From Pseudomonas saudimassiliensis (GTDB lineage Bacteria > Pseudomonadota > Gammaproteobacteria > Pseudomonadales > Pseudomonadaceae), in assembly GCF_000939975.1 (NCBI RefSeq), contig NZ_LK391969.1, forward strand, positions 2,363,953 through 2,427,952: a stretch of 64,000 bases of DNA. Reading direction: 5' to 3'. Positions 20,522-30,354 of the stretch are shown piece by piece. Within the stretch, counting starts at the first letter, position 1, and every line of letters begins with the position of its first letter. The notes under the pieces were generated by a model that worked only from the letters and a program-made list of their open reading frames with translations, was not told the origin of the DNA and searched no databases. Both the position numbers and the translations under genes were made by a program.

Positions 20522-21294
20522 GTCGGATTCATCCTCTGGCGCTCGTCGACCCCGCCGCCCGGCTGGCTGATGACGTCGAGGTCGGCCCCTGGTCCCTGAT
20601 CGGACCGGATGTCGAGATTGGCGCAGGGACTGTCATCGGCCCCCATGTAGTCATCAAGGGACCGACGACTATTGGCCAGGGCAACCGGATTTTCCAGTTT
20701 GCCTCGGTCGGCGAGGACTGCCAGGACAAGAAGTACCGGGGCGAGCCGACCCGGCTGGTCATCGGTGACAACAACGTCATCCGTGAAGGCTGCACCCTGC
20801 ATCGGGGCACCGTCCAGGACCGCGGCGTGACCACGGTCGGCAGCAACAACCTGCTGATGGCCTACGTGCACATCGCCCATGACTGTGTGGTTGGCAACAA
20901 CATCATCATGGCCAACAACGCGACCATCGCAGGTCACGTGCACGTCGGCGATGGCGCTATTCTCGGTGGCTACACCACGGTGCACCAGTTCTGCCATATC
21001 GGCGCCTGGTCCATGAGTGCCGCCAACAGCGCGGTGTTCAAGGATATTCCGGCGTTCGTCATGGTCGGCGGCAACCCCGCCAACGCCCATGGCATGAACT
21101 TCGAGGGCATGCGCCGTCGCGGTTACAGCCAGGAGCTGATTTCGGCGCTGCGCCGCGCCTACAAGGTTGTCTACCGGCAGGGCAAGACACTGCAGGAAGC
21201 GCTGCAGCTGCTGGATGACGAAGCTAACCAGTATCCTGAAGTAGCCCTCTATCGCGACTCCATCCTGGCCTCGACCCGCGGTATCACCCGCTGA
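20518..21294 (+). CDS. lpxA: Acyl-[ACP]--UDP-N-acetylglucosamine O-acyltransferase
   Basis: A 258-residue hexapeptide-repeat enzyme that catalyses the first step of lipid A synthesis. The beta-helix repeats run through about residue 190, the catalytic His lies in [13 protein letters not shown], and the C-terminal helical domain ([20 protein letters not shown]) is typical. Its ATG overlaps the fabZ stop (ATGA), the conserved lpxD-fabZ-lpxA-lpxB arrangement. Confidence 0.97.
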   Translation: MSRIHPLALVDPAARLADDVEVGPWSLIGPDVEIGAGTVIGPHVVIKGPTTIGQGNRIFQFASVGEDCQDKKYRGEPTRLVIGDNNVIREGCTLHRGTVQDRGVTTVGSNNLLMAYVHIAHDCVVGNNIIMANNATIAGHVHVGDGAILGGYTTVHQFCHIGAWSMSAANSAVFKDIPAFVMVGGNPANAHGMNFEGMRRRGYSQELISALRRAYKVVYRQGKTLQEALQLLDDEANQYPEVALYRDSILASTRGITR

Positions 21295-21297
21295 GCC

Positions 21298-22482
21298 ATG
21301 GGCATTACGGCTGCGGTATCCCATCGCCCCCTGTGTATCGCCCTGGTTGCCGGTGAGGCGTCCGGCGATACCCTGGGCGCGGGGCTCATCCGGGCGCTGA
21401 AGGAAATCCATCCCGATGCGCAGTTCATCGGCATCGGTGGGCCGCGGATGCAGGCCGAGGGCCTGGTGACCCAGGTACCTATGGAGCGTCTGTCAGTGAT
21501 GGGTCTGGTCGAGGTACTCGGCAGGCTGCGGGAGTTGCTGCGCATCCGCCGTGAGCTGGTGGAATTCCTCAAGCAGCGGCGCCCCGATGTGTTCATCGGT
21601 ATCGATGCACCGGATTTTACCCTGGGTGTGGAGCGCAAACTGCGCGATGCCGGTATCCCCACGGTGCACTACGTCAGCCCCTCGGTCTGGGCGTGGCGGC
21701 AGAAGCGCGTGTTGGGTATCCGCCAGTCCACCGATCTGATGCTCACCCTGTTCCCCTTCGAGGAAGCGGTCTACCGTGAGCACGGGGTAGCGGTGCGCTG
21801 CGTGGGCCACACGCTGGCCGACCGCATTCCGCTACAGCCGGACCGCAGCGCCGCCCGTCAGGGCCTGGGGCTGAGCGACAGTGCCCAGGTGGTGGCGTTG
21901 ATGCCTGGCAGTCGCAACGGCGAGCTGCGCAAGCTCGGCCTGCTGTTTTTGCAGACGGCCCACTGGTGCCTGCAACGCAACCCCGACCTGCAGTTCATCC
22001 TGCCCTGCGCCAATCCCGAGCGGCGCCAACAGATGGAAGCGATCTTGGCCGCGAGCGGTTTGCAGTTGCCACTGAGGCTGCTGGATGGTCAGGGCCATGA
22101 GGCATTGGCGGCCTGTGATGCAGTGCTGATCGCCTCGGGCACCGCCACGCTGGAGGCCATGCTGTTCAAGCGGCCCATGGTGGTTGCCTACCGCATGGCG
22201 CCATTGACCTTCAAGATCCTCAAACGCCTGGTCAAGGTGGGGCATGTGGCGCTGCCGAACCTGCTGGCCGGACGCGAGGTGGCGCCGGAATTTTTGCAGG
22301 ATGACGCCACCCCCGAGGCGATGGGCCAGGCGCTGTTGGCGCGCCTGGGGCCGACGCCCGAACGGGAGCAGACCGAGGCGGTATTCATGGAGCTGCACCG
22401 CATGCTGCGCCGCGATGCCGACCGTACGGCCGCCGCCGCGATAACCGAGCTGCTGCAGTGCAAGGGAGCGCAGCCGGCATGA
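21298..22482 (+). CDS. lpxB: Lipid-A-disaccharide synthase
   Basis: A 394-residue GT19 glycosyltransferase that joins UDP-2,3-diacylglucosamine and lipid X. Family features seen include [15 protein letters not shown] near the N-terminus, [25 protein letters not shown] and [20 protein letters not shown]. It begins three bases after lpxA without an obvious ribosome-binding site, so translational coupling is likely, and overlaps rnhB by four bases. Confidence 0.97.
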   Translation: MGITAAVSHRPLCIALVAGEASGDTLGAGLIRALKEIHPDAQFIGIGGPRMQAEGLVTQVPMERLSVMGLVEVLGRLRELLRIRRELVEFLKQRRPDVFIGIDAPDFTLGVERKLRDAGIPTVHYVSPSVWAWRQKRVLGIRQSTDLMLTLFPFEEAVYREHGVAVRCVGHTLADRIPLQPDRSAARQGLGLSDSAQVVALMPGSRNGELRKLGLLFLQTAHWCLQRNPDLQFILPCANPERRQQMEAILAASGLQLPLRLLDGQGHEALAACDAVLIASGTATLEAMLFKRPMVVAYRMAPLTFKILKRLVKVGHVALPNLLAGREVAPEFLQDDATPEAMGQALLARLGPTPEREQTEAVFMELHRMLRRDADRTAAAAITELLQCKGAQPA

Positions 22483-23147
22483 CCCAGATGATGATGGATT
22501 GGACCTTGCCTCCCGGTGACGAACTCATCGCCGGTGTCGATGAAGTGGGCCGCGGCCCGCTGTGCGGCGCGGTGGTCACGGCGGCGGTGATCCTTGATCC
22601 GCTGCGACCGATTGAAGGCTTGAATGATTCGAAGAAGCTCAATCAAGCCCGCCGTGAAGAGCTCTTTCCGCTGATCCAGGAGCGGGCACTGGCCTGGGCT
22701 ATCGGCCGCGCCGAGGTGGAAGAGATTGACCGGCTGAATATCCTGCACGCCACCATGCTGGCCATGCAGCGGGCGGTGGAAGGGCTGGCGGTGCGACCGG
22801 ACCGGGTGCTGGTCGATGGTAACCGCTGCCCGGTACTACCCATGCCGAGTGAGCCGGTTATCCAGGGTGATGCACGGGTACCCGCCATTGCCGCAGCTTC
22901 CATACTCGCCAAGGTCACCCGCGACCGGGAAATGCAGGAGCTGGAATTGCTCTATCCCGGCTATGGTATCGGTAAGCACAAGGGCTATCCGACGCCTGAG
23001 CACCTGTCGTCGTTGAAACTGCTGGGCGCGACCCCGGTACATCGACGCTCTTTCGCGCCGGTGCGTGAAGCACTGACCGCCGAGCCCGTCGCGCCCGTGA
23101 TGGAAGACCTGACCGAGCATAGCTCCGCCGTGGTGCTGATTCCCTGA
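22479..23147 (+). CDS. rnhB: Ribonuclease HII
   Basis: A 222-residue type 2 RNase H that removes single ribonucleotides and RNA primers from DNA. The signature [13 protein letters not shown] and the catalytic Asp region DGNRCP are present. ATG 22479 overlaps the lpxB stop and has AAGGGAG upstream. In many gammaproteobacteria the next genes are dnaE and accA; here the imuA-imuB-dnaE2 cassette follows instead. Confidence 0.96.
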   Translation: MTQMMMDWTLPPGDELIAGVDEVGRGPLCGAVVTAAVILDPLRPIEGLNDSKKLNQARREELFPLIQERALAWAIGRAEVEEIDRLNILHATMLAMQRAVEGLAVRPDRVLVDGNRCPVLPMPSEPVIQGDARVPAIAAASILAKVTRDREMQELELLYPGYGIGKHKGYPTPEHLSSLKLLGATPVHRRSFAPVREALTAEPVAPVMEDLTEHSSAVVLIP

Positions 23148-23161
23148 TGCGGTAGCTGCCT

Positions 23162-23180
23162 GCCGGCTTTGCCTAGCCGG
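23162..23180 (+). terminator. Weak hairpin after rnhB
   Basis: Arms CCGGC and GCCGG around an eight-base loop lie just after rnhB. There is no T-tract, so any terminator role is doubtful, but it sits between the lpx operon and the separately regulated imu cassette. Confidence 0.3.
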
Positions 23181-23215
23181 TGGTCGTTGATCTGTTGACC
23201 TCCCTTGCATGAATA

Positions 23216-23243
23216 AATAACCTGTATGTCCATACAGGTTATT
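23216..23243. promoter_or_regulatory. LexA operator (SOS box) of the imu cassette
   Basis: CTGTATGTCCATACAG at 23222-23237 matches the gammaproteobacterial LexA consensus CTGT-N8-ACAG. It lies inside a larger palindrome with 13-bp perfect arms (23216-23228 and 23231-23243) and a two-base centre. A possible -35 (TTGACC, 23195-23200) lies just upstream so the operator would cover the -10 region. The first gene downstream is imuA, so SOS control of the whole cassette is expected from known imu regulation. Confidence 0.93.
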
Positions 23244-23322
23244 GGGTGTATATCATGCTGGCCTCTCGGCTGTTCCCTTCTCTCTGCCTAGCGCAGTACC
23301 CATGGTCCCTGGAGCCAGGGCC

Positions 23323-23931
23323 ATGAGCGCCGTGGTATCGCTGGATACCTTGCTGCAGCAGCGGCGAGTCTGGAAGGGCGGGGCGGATATTGCCGTGCCG
23401 GTCGCCCAGCCGACGGGCCATCCACACCTGGATGCCCTGCTGCCCGGCGGCGGTTGGCCCGAGTCGGCCCTGGCCGAATTGCTGTTGGCCCACCCGGGTG
23501 CGGGTGAGCTGCAACTGCTGTGGCCGACCCTGGCCCGCCTGACTCAGGCGCAGGAGCGGGTCGTGCTGGTGACGCCGCCGTTCATTCCCTACGCCCATGC
23601 CTGGCTGCAGGCTGGAGTCGACCTGCGCTGGCTGGTGATGATCAATGCCCCGGAGCGCGATTTGCTGTGGGCGGCAGAACAATGCCTGCGCTCGGGCAGT
23701 TGCGGGGCAGTGTTGTGCTGGCCGCAGCGGGTTGATGACCGCGGGCTGCGGCGCCTGCAACTGGCCGCAGCTACCGGCCAGACGCTGGGTTTTGTCTGCC
23801 GGTCCCTGCGTGAAGCGGCCAATCCCTCACCCGCAGCATTGCGCCTGGCGCTGGACGCCTGGCCACGACAGGTGCGGGTGCTGAAAAGCCGGGGAGCCCT
23901 GCCCGCAGGGCACCCGGTTGCGTTGGGCTAG
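23323..23931 (+). CDS. imuA: Translesion synthesis-associated protein ImuA
   Basis: A 202-residue protein of the ImuA/SulA-RecA-like family, the first member of the SOS-induced ImuA-ImuB-DnaE2 mutasome. It matches the typical N-terminus (AVVSLDTLLQQRRVWKGG) and the HLDALLPGGGWPESALAELL segment that resembles a RecA core without a proper Walker A. The ATG at 23323 has GGAG eight bases upstream. The LexA operator is about 85 bases upstream, and imuB begins three bases after the stop. Its exact molecular role is not settled in the family. Confidence 0.9.
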   Translation: MSAVVSLDTLLQQRRVWKGGADIAVPVAQPTGHPHLDALLPGGGWPESALAELLLAHPGAGELQLLWPTLARLTQAQERVVLVTPPFIPYAHAWLQAGVDLRWLVMINAPERDLLWAAEQCLRSGSCGAVLCWPQRVDDRGLRRLQLAAATGQTLGFVCRSLREAANPSPAALRLALDAWPRQVRVLKSRGALPAGHPVALG

Positions 23932-23934
23932 ACC

Positions 23935-25347
23935 ATGCGCTGGGCCTGTATCCTGCTGACCCAGTTGGCGTTGGATGGCGTCATGCGCAGCCGGGCAGAT
24001 CCAACCGTGCCGCTGGTGCTGGCGACCGGCACCGTGCCGCGCCGAGTGATCCGCACGCTCAATCCAGCGGCCCGCGCGCTCGGGCTCAAGCCGGGGATGA
24101 CCCTGACCGCCGCCCAGGCGCTGGCCAGCGGCTTTGCGGTGGCGGATTATGACGAACAGCAGATTCTTCACTGGCAGGGCTTTCTGGCCGCCTGGGCCTA
24201 CCGCTATAGCTCCCACGTCAGCCTGGATTACCCCCGCGCGCTGTTGCTGGAGGTGGAATCCAGTTTCGGTCTGTTCGGCCCCTGGCCTGCCTTCGAGCAG
24301 CGGTTGCGTGATGAGCTGACTGCGCTGGGCTTCAGCCACCGTATCGTGCTGGCGCCCAACCCGGCAGCGGCCCGGGTGTTGACCAATATCCATGATGGCC
24401 TGGCGGTGGATCAGCACAACCTGCGTGAACAGGTGGAGCGCCTGCCCATCCAGCGCTGCGGGCTCGACCGCGAGAGCGCCGCCGCTTTGTCTCGCATGGG
24501 GTTGAAGCAGGTGCGGCAATTGTTGAGCCTGCCCCGGGATACCCTGGCCCGGCGCTTTCCCGCAGTAGTGCTGGAGCATCTCGACCGCTTGCTGGGCCTG
24601 CGACCGGTAGCCCTGGACTGTTATAAGCCGGCCGATGAATTCAGCGCCCGGATCGAATTCAATTTCGAGGTCGACTCCCACCAGGCGCTGCTGTTTCCGC
24701 TGCGCCGATTGCTGACCGACCTCAGCGCCTTTCTCGCCGGCCGGGACTGCAGCGTGCAGCGCTTCGAATTGACCCTCGAACATCGCCATCGCGAGCACAC
24801 CAGTTTGCCCATCGGCCTGTTGACCCCGGAGCGGGACGCGCAATTGTTGTTCGAGGTGGTCCGCAGCCGTCTGGAACAGGTGCAGCTGCCCGAGCCGGTG
24901 CTGGCCGTACGGCTGTTGGCCCGGGACCTACCGGCTTTTGCTCCGCAACCGGCTTCCCTGCTTGATGAACGCCCACAACAATCCCAACCCTGGGAGCAAC
25001 TGCGTGAGCGGCTGCGAGCCAGGTTGGGCGACCAGGCCATCCACGGTCTGCTGGCCGTGGCCGATCACCGACCGGAAGCCAGCTGGCGCCGGGAAGTGCA
25101 GGGTGGGGGGATACGGCCCGGGGTTCTCGGACCGCGCCCCGGCTGGCTGCTGGATGAGCCCCAACCCTTGAATGACCTGTTGCCGGAGATTATCGCCGGC
25201 CCCGAGCGTCTCGAGACTGGCTGGTGGGACGGCGCCGACCAGCGCCGGGACTACTATGTGGTGCGCACCCGGGACGGGCGCGTGGCCTGGGCCTGGCAAG
25301 CGGTGGACGGCAGCGGCCCCTTCATGCTGCAGGGCTGGTTCGCATGA
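23935..25347 (+). CDS. imuB: ImuB, inactive Y-family polymerase-like mutasome subunit
   Basis: A 470-residue Y-family DNA polymerase homologue. The segment aligning with the active-site strand ([13 protein letters not shown], residues 3-15) lacks the catalytic Asp residues of DinB/UmuC, and the second acidic motif is replaced by [13 protein letters not shown], as in ImuB. The family acts as a scaffold that binds the beta clamp, ImuA and DnaE2. QQSQPWEQL near residue 345 is a possible but degenerate clamp-binding stretch; this is a guess. Its stop overlaps dnaE2 by four bases. Confidence 0.92.
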   Translation: MRWACILLTQLALDGVMRSRADPTVPLVLATGTVPRRVIRTLNPAARALGLKPGMTLTAAQALASGFAVADYDEQQILHWQGFLAAWAYRYSSHVSLDYPRALLLEVESSFGLFGPWPAFEQRLRDELTALGFSHRIVLAPNPAAARVLTNIHDGLAVDQHNLREQVERLPIQRCGLDRESAAALSRMGLKQVRQLLSLPRDTLARRFPAVVLEHLDRLLGLRPVALDCYKPADEFSARIEFNFEVDSHQALLFPLRRLLTDLSAFLAGRDCSVQRFELTLEHRHREHTSLPIGLLTPERDAQLLFEVVRSRLEQVQLPEPVLAVRLLARDLPAFAPQPASLLDERPQQSQPWEQLRERLRARLGDQAIHGLLAVADHRPEASWRREVQGGGIRPGVLGPRPGWLLDEPQPLNDLLPEIIAGPERLETGWWDGADQRRDYYVVRTRDGRVAWAWQAVDGSGPFMLQGWFA

Positions 25348-28300
25348 CCCCCGACTATGCCGAGCTGCATTGCCTGAGCAACTTCAGCTTCCAGCGCGGT
25401 GCCTCCGGTGCTGACGAGCTGTTTGCCCGTGCCAAACAACAGGGCTACCGAGCGCTGGCGATCACGGACGAATGTACCCTGGCCGGGATAGTCCGGGCCC
25501 GCGAAGCGGCCATTGAGCACGGCGTGCCGCTGATTGTCGGCAGCGAAATGCAGATCGAGAACGGCCCCAAGGTGGTGCTGTTAGTGGAAAATATCACCGG
25601 TTACCAGCGCCTGTGCCAGTTGATCACCCACGCCCGCCGCCGCGCAGAAAAAGGCCGTTATCGGCTGTTGCGGGAGGATCTGATCGAGGACACCGGTGGC
25701 CTGCTGGCACTCTGGCTTGCCGGCCCAGACGCAACACGGGAGCAGGGCGGGTGGCTGAAACAGGTCTTTCCCGACCGGCTGTGGCTGGCCATAGAGCTGC
25801 ACTGCGGCCCGTCCGATGAGGCCGAGCTGACCCGCCTGCAACAGCTGGCCCAGGTACTGGCGATCCCCACCGTGGCCAGCGGCGATGTGCATATGCACGC
25901 CCGGGGCCGCCGTGCGCTGCAGGACACCCTCACCGCCATCCGCCATCACTGCCCGGTGGACGAGGCCGGTTTCCGGCTGTTCCCCAACGGCGAGCGTCAC
26001 CTGCGCAGCCGCGAGCAACTGGCGCGGCTGTACCCCGAAGCACTGCTGGCCGAGACCCTGCGCATAGCCGAGCGCTGCCGCTTCGAACTGAAAGAGCTCA
26101 AATACTACTACCCCAACGAATTGGTCCCGGCTGGTCATACACCGTCCAGCTGGTTGCGACAGCTGACCGAGGAAGGCATCGCCTGGCGCTGGCCCCAGGG
26201 CATTTCCCCCGAACTGCGCGCCCAGCTCGACAAAGAGCTGACCCTGATCAGCGAGCTGGAATACGAAAGCTACTTCCTCACCGTGCATGACATCGTGCGC
26301 TTTGCCCGCCAGCAGCACATCCTCTGCCAGGGCCGGGGCTCGGCCGCCAACTCCGCGGTGTGCTTTGCCCTCGGCATCACCGAGATCGACCCCAGCCGCT
26401 CCAACCTGCTGTTCGAACGCTTCCTGTCCCGTGAGCGCAACGAGCCACCGGACATCGACGTGGACTTCGAACATGAGCGCCGGGAAGAGGTCATCCAGTA
26501 CATCTTCAACCGCTATGGCCGCCGCCGCGCGGCACTGGCCGCCGTGGTCAGCAGCTATCACGCCGCCGGTGCCATCCGCGATGTGGGCAAGGCTCTGAGC
26601 CTGCCGCCGGAACAGGTCGATGCCCTGGCCCGCTGTTGTAACCGCTGGAGCGATCGCATTCCCGATGCCGAGCGCCTGCGTGAAGCCGGCTTCGACCCGG
26701 ACAGCCCGGTACTGCACCGCGTATTGACACTGAGCGGTCAACTGATCGGCTTCCCCCGGCACCTGTCCCAGCATCCGGGAGGCTTTGTCATTTCAGAACA
26801 GCCGCTGGACACCCTGGTACCGGTGGAAAACACCGCCATGGAAGGGCGCACCGTTATCCAATGGGATAAGGATGACCTGGATGCGGTCGGCCTGCTCAAG
26901 GTGGATGTGCTCGCCTTGGGCATGCTCACCGCGCTGCGCCGCTGCTTCGATCTGGTCCGTCATTACCGGGGCCGAAAATTGACCCTGGCCACCATCCCCG
27001 CAGGAGATAAGCCGACCTACGAGATGATCAGCAAGGCCGACACCATAGGCGTATTCCAGATCGAATCCCGGGCGCAGATGAGCATGCTGCCGCGGCTGCG
27101 CCCGAGGGAGTTCTACGACCTTGTCATCGAAGTCGCCATCGTCCGCCCCGGCCCGATCCAGGGGGACATGGTGCATCCCTACCTGCGCCGTCGAAACCGC
27201 GAAGAGGAAGTGACATATCCGTCCCCCGCGCTGAAAAAGGTACTCGAGCGCACCCTCGGCGTGCCCCTGTTTCAGGAACAGGTCATGGAGATCGCCATAG
27301 TCGCCGCCGGCTACAGCGCCGGTGAAGCAGACCAGCTGCGCCGCTCCATGGCCGCCTGGAAGCGCAAGGGCGGGCTGGAGCCGCACCGGGAAAAACTTAC
27401 CCAGGGCATGCTCGCGCGCGGCTATACGAGGGAATTTGCCGAACGCCTCTTCGAGCAGATCAAGGGCTTTGGCGACTACGGCTTCCCCGAATCCCACGCC
27501 GCCAGCTTTGCCCTGCTTACCTACGCCAGCAGCTGGCTCAAATGCCACGAACCAGCCGCCTTCGCCTGCGCCCTGATCAACAGCTGGCCCATGGGCTTCT
27601 ACAGCCCCGACCAGATTCTGCAGGACGCCCGCCGCCACGGCATCGAAACCTGGCCGGTGGACGTGCGCTACAGCGACTGGGACTGCACCCTGGAACACGA
27701 CCGCAACGGCGAATATGGCATCCGCCTGGGCATGCGCATGATCCGCGGCTTCCGCGAGGACGATTCCCACAGGCTGGTGCAGACAAGGCAGCAGCAGGGC
27801 TTCAATTCTGTCGACGAACTGGCCCTGCGCAGCAAACTCAACCGCCGGGCAATGGAGCTGCTGGCCGACGCCGGCGCCCTGCGCGGCCTCGCCGGCCACC
27901 GCCACCAGGCCCGCTGGGCCGTCGCCGGTGTACAGGAGCCGCTGCCCCTGTTCGCCGAAACACCACCCCAGGCAGAGCAAGGCGTAGCCCTGCCACTGCC
28001 CAGCGTCGGCGAAAACCTCATGGCCGACTACGCCCTGGTCGGCACCACCATGGGCCCCCATCCCCTGCGCCTGCTGCGCAGCCAGTTGAAAACCATAGGT
28101 TGCCGCAGCTCAAAACAGCTCAAACAAATGAACGACGACACCCACGTCAAAGTCGCGGGTCTCGTCACCGGCCGCCAACGTCCCGGCACTGCCAGCGGCG
28201 TCACCTTCGTCACCCTCGAAGACGAACACGGCATGATCAACGTCGTTGTCTGGCGCACCCTTGCCGAACGCCAGAGAAAGGAACTGGTGCACTCACAACT

Positions 28301-28421
28301 GCTGCAAGTGCAGGGCAAGCTCGAACACAAGGAAGGAGTACGCCACCTGATCGCCAGCAGACTGACCGACCTCACGCCGATGCTGCAGGGGCTGGATACA
28401 CGGAGTCGGGATTTTCACTAA
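25344..28421 (+). CDS. dnaE2: Error-prone DNA polymerase DnaE2 (ImuC)
   Basis: A 1025-residue C-family polymerase. It has an N-terminal PHP domain ([20 protein letters not shown]), palm Asp residues in [11 protein letters not shown] (D370 and D372) and [12 protein letters not shown] (D521), a helix-hairpin-helix region and a C-terminal OB fold ([17 protein letters not shown]). It is shorter than replicative DnaE1 and lacks its C-terminal tau-binding region; the clustering with imuA and imuB confirms DnaE2. It performs SOS-induced translesion synthesis. Start ATG 25344 overlaps the imuB stop. Confidence 0.95.
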   Translation: MTPDYAELHCLSNFSFQRGASGADELFARAKQQGYRALAITDECTLAGIVRAREAAIEHGVPLIVGSEMQIENGPKVVLLVENITGYQRLCQLITHARRRAEKGRYRLLREDLIEDTGGLLALWLAGPDATREQGGWLKQVFPDRLWLAIELHCGPSDEAELTRLQQLAQVLAIPTVASGDVHMHARGRRALQDTLTAIRHHCPVDEAGFRLFPNGERHLRSREQLARLYPEALLAETLRIAERCRFELKELKYYYPNELVPAGHTPSSWLRQLTEEGIAWRWPQGISPELRAQLDKELTLISELEYESYFLTVHDIVRFARQQHILCQGRGSAANSAVCFALGITEIDPSRSNLLFERFLSRERNEPPDIDVDFEHERREEVIQYIFNRYGRRRAALAAVVSSYHAAGAIRDVGKALSLPPEQVDALARCCNRWSDRIPDAERLREAGFDPDSPVLHRVLTLSGQLIGFPRHLSQHPGGFVISEQPLDTLVPVENTAMEGRTVIQWDKDDLDAVGLLKVDVLALGMLTALRRCFDLVRHYRGRKLTLATIPAGDKPTYEMISKADTIGVFQIESRAQMSMLPRLRPREFYDLVIEVAIVRPGPIQGDMVHPYLRRRNREEEVTYPSPALKKVLERTLGVPLFQEQVMEIAIVAAGYSAGEADQLRRSMAAWKRKGGLEPHREKLTQGMLARGYTREFAERLFEQIKGFGDYGFPESHAASFALLTYASSWLKCHEPAAFACALINSWPMGFYSPDQILQDARRHGIETWPVDVRYSDWDCTLEHDRNGEYGIRLGMRMIRGFREDDSHRLVQTRQQQGFNSVDELALRSKLNRRAMELLADAGALRGLAGHRHQARWAVAGVQEPLPLFAETPPQAEQGVALPLPSVGENLMADYALVGTTMGPHPLRLLRSQLKTIGCRSSKQLKQMNDDTHVKVAGLVTGRQRPGTASGVTFVTLEDEHGMINVVVWRTLAERQRKELVHSQLLQVQGKLEHKEGVRHLIASRLTDLTPMLQGLDTRSRDFH

Positions 28422-28634
28422 GGCAGAATTGGCAAATGTAACCATGCGCCGCACTTTGGACGGTGGTTGAGCCGAGCGACTACGAAGGAAGGGGGACGTG
28501 GCTTGGTTGAGTCGATAGTGCTTTTGACCTTGGCGTTGTTTCACTGGATTCATAGATAGGCTTCGAGCCGCCGGCGTAGTACCGGCACCGTCTGGCAGGT
28601 TTCATGCAGGGTGCATTCCTGCGGCCCGGAGACA
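28422..28634. other. Intergenic stretch after dnaE2
   Basis: This 213-base gap lies between dnaE2 and the end of a minus-strand gene. A short hairpin (GCCGG/CCGGC around 28570-28587) is the only structure noted. I see no gene and no clear terminator. Confidence 0.5.
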
Positions 28635-29135
28635 TTAGTTGTACAGGTGTTCTCTGATCAAAAGGGAGTTGAAAGGTCGTTGGAATGCTTCGACTTCTTC
28701 CATTCTTTCCCTCATTTCCCTTGGTAATGACAAATAATGTCGTTGCAGCTCCCATCGGGTAGAGACGAATGTAGCGGGCTTGATCTCGTTCATCAACGTA
28801 ACCGCATCCTCTGATGGTTCATGCTCAGCCGCTTCGATAGTAAGCAGGGCAGCCGCGAGTTCCCCGAGCTCCTTGGCGACACATTGTTCTTCAGCCAGCG
28901 TAGCCTTGGTGACCAGAAAACTTTCGACTTGCTCTTGCGGGTACGCTTCCAGAGCGGCCAGTACTGCCTCGGATGGAAAATCGGCGTTGCGGCCCATCAA
29001 CATGCATTCTTGGAGTTGGTTTTCGTAGGCAGCGACCTTTTCTTGCAGATATACAAATTCCAGCGAGTCGTCGGCAAACACTTCGGCACATGCCAGGACA
29101 ATGGTCACTGTTGATAATGCAAGTAGCTTATTCAT
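28635..29135 (-). CDS. Hypothetical exported protein
   Basis: A 166-residue protein I do not recognise. MNKLLALSTVTIVLACAEVFAD looks like a cleavable signal peptide (cleavage after VFA). The mature part is acidic and mainly helical, with a Glu/Gln-rich coiled-coil-like stretch (YLQEKVAAYENQLQECM) and two cysteines (CMLMG and EEQCVAKEL) that could pair in the periplasm. It lies alone in an AT-richer stretch between dnaE2 and unrelated genes; function unknown. Codon use looks less GC-biased than in neighbours, consistent with a recently acquired or fast-evolving gene. Confidence 0.65.
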   Translation of the reverse strand: MNKLLALSTVTIVLACAEVFADDSLEFVYLQEKVAAYENQLQECMLMGRNADFPSEAVLAALEAYPQEQVESFLVTKATLAEEQCVAKELGELAAALLTIEAAEHEPSEDAVTLMNEIKPATFVSTRWELQRHYLSLPREMRERMEEVEAFQRPFNSLLIREHLYN

Positions 29136-29707
29136 TCAGAATCCTTGGCAGCCATCTTCAACTGCTCGCCAGAAGAGGCGTTGTTCATGTGTCGACCCGC
29201 TACGCAGTTGCTGCAGGCGAGCGGTTTGTACAAATGCGTTACGCTCAATAGCGGAGACTTAGGCCATGGCTTGAGCAAGGGTGGCCCAGTCGGTGACCGC
29301 AATATTGTGGCCCACTTGGGCCGCATTATTGCCCAAGAAGATTGTAGCCATGACGCCAGTGGGTAAGGTTGCTTCGAGCAGCTTGCGGCTTCGTGGCAGA
29401 TTACGAAGACGTCGTAACGCAGTGATATCGCTCTGGTCCAGTCGCAGACCGTGAATGGGAGGGCATCTCACAAGCAGCTCCTTTTCCGATAGAAATATGT
29501 CAGATCCTATCTCCCGTTCAATCGTTTGTCCCTTCACTGCGCTGAAAGATTCTCCATTTTGTAGGTGCCGTCACAGTCGGGGGTCCAATGGCCCAGCTTC
29601 GCTGCGATTGGCGAGTGGCATTGGGTATGATCGCGACGAAAAGGATGCTGGAAAGTGCGTTCCTGCACCCCCATCGCAGCGCGCATCAGGTGAAAGGAGG
29701 TCGGTGA
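29136..29707. other. 572-base region without a convincing gene
   Basis: Several short open frames occur on both strands, the longest on minus from 29537 (GTG) to 29259, 92 codons, containing TGVMATIFLGNNAAQVGHNI. None has a recognised domain, a clear ribosome-binding site and good codon use together. The stretch is AT-richer than the rest of the window. It may hold a decayed gene or an orphan small gene; I cannot decide from sequence. Confidence 0.5.
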
Positions 29708-30307
29708 ATGACCAGATGGATAGGACTGCTATTTCTGACAGCGGCCTTTGCCGCTAACGGTCAGGAAAGCTGCAGCGACTCTGTTGTTGAATCTAGTTTG
29801 CCTACCGCCCGGGCGGCTGAAGGTCAGACTCTGCTTCTCGCCGGGAAGGCGAGGCTGGAACTGGATCTCGGCGAGAAGGCGATGACCCTAGCTCGCTTTC
29901 CGGAAATGCTGATCGTTAAATTCGCCGATGGCGCTACGCTGTCCCATCGCTGGATGGCTCCGTCGGAGCTCCGTGAAGACCAATCCAGTGATCTGCCCTT
30001 TGTGGACTTCATCCGTCTGGTATTCAGAAAAAACGTGTCTGACGCGTCCACTGCTGATCGGGCTGAGGCTGATGCCGTCTGGCACGCCATGGTGTCTAGC
30101 TGCATAAATGCCAGGCATTACCAGCTTTCCGATACGGATCTTTTTACCTACTCGCAGACGCGAGCCAGCGGTGGACGCTACCACGTTTTTTTCATTCTCG
30201 ACGACGATGTTGTTCATTACCTCGATATCCACGGTGACGATGCGCTCGCAGATCATCTGTTGGCAACCCTGAAAGAGAGAGTGAGGCAAGAATCCTCTGA
30301 ACTGTAA
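29708..30307 (+). CDS. Hypothetical exported protein
   Basis: A 199-residue protein of unknown function. It starts with a probable signal peptide (MTRWIGLLFLTAAFAANG, cleavage near ANG-Q), and a very strong ribosome-binding site, AAAGGAGGT, ends six bases before the ATG. Two cysteines in the mature part (QESCSDS near the N-terminus and SSCINARHY) could form a disulfide. The C-terminal half is YHVFFILDDDVVHYLDIHGD. No known domain was recognised. It shares the islet with the exported protein at 28635-29135 and converges with the metallo-hydrolase gene. Confidence 0.72.
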   Translation: MTRWIGLLFLTAAFAANGQESCSDSVVESSLPTARAAEGQTLLLAGKARLELDLGEKAMTLARFPEMLIVKFADGATLSHRWMAPSELREDQSSDLPFVDFIRLVFRKNVSDASTADRAEADAVWHAMVSSCINARHYQLSDTDLFTYSQTRASGGRYHVFFILDDDVVHYLDIHGDDALADHLLATLKERVRQESSEL

Positions 30308-30354
30308 TGAAGATGGAGCTTTACACATTGACTCGGAGCATCCCTCTCCCCAAC

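Noticed and set aside
27542-28441. Open frame of 299 codons on plus within dnaE2
   Set aside because: It is an Arg/Pro-rich alternative frame inside the conserved dnaE2 C-terminal region.
29145-29366. Short plus-strand frame of 73 codons in the AT-richer islet
   Set aside because: No ribosome-binding site, no domain, and it overlaps competing minus-strand frames; not enough to call a gene.
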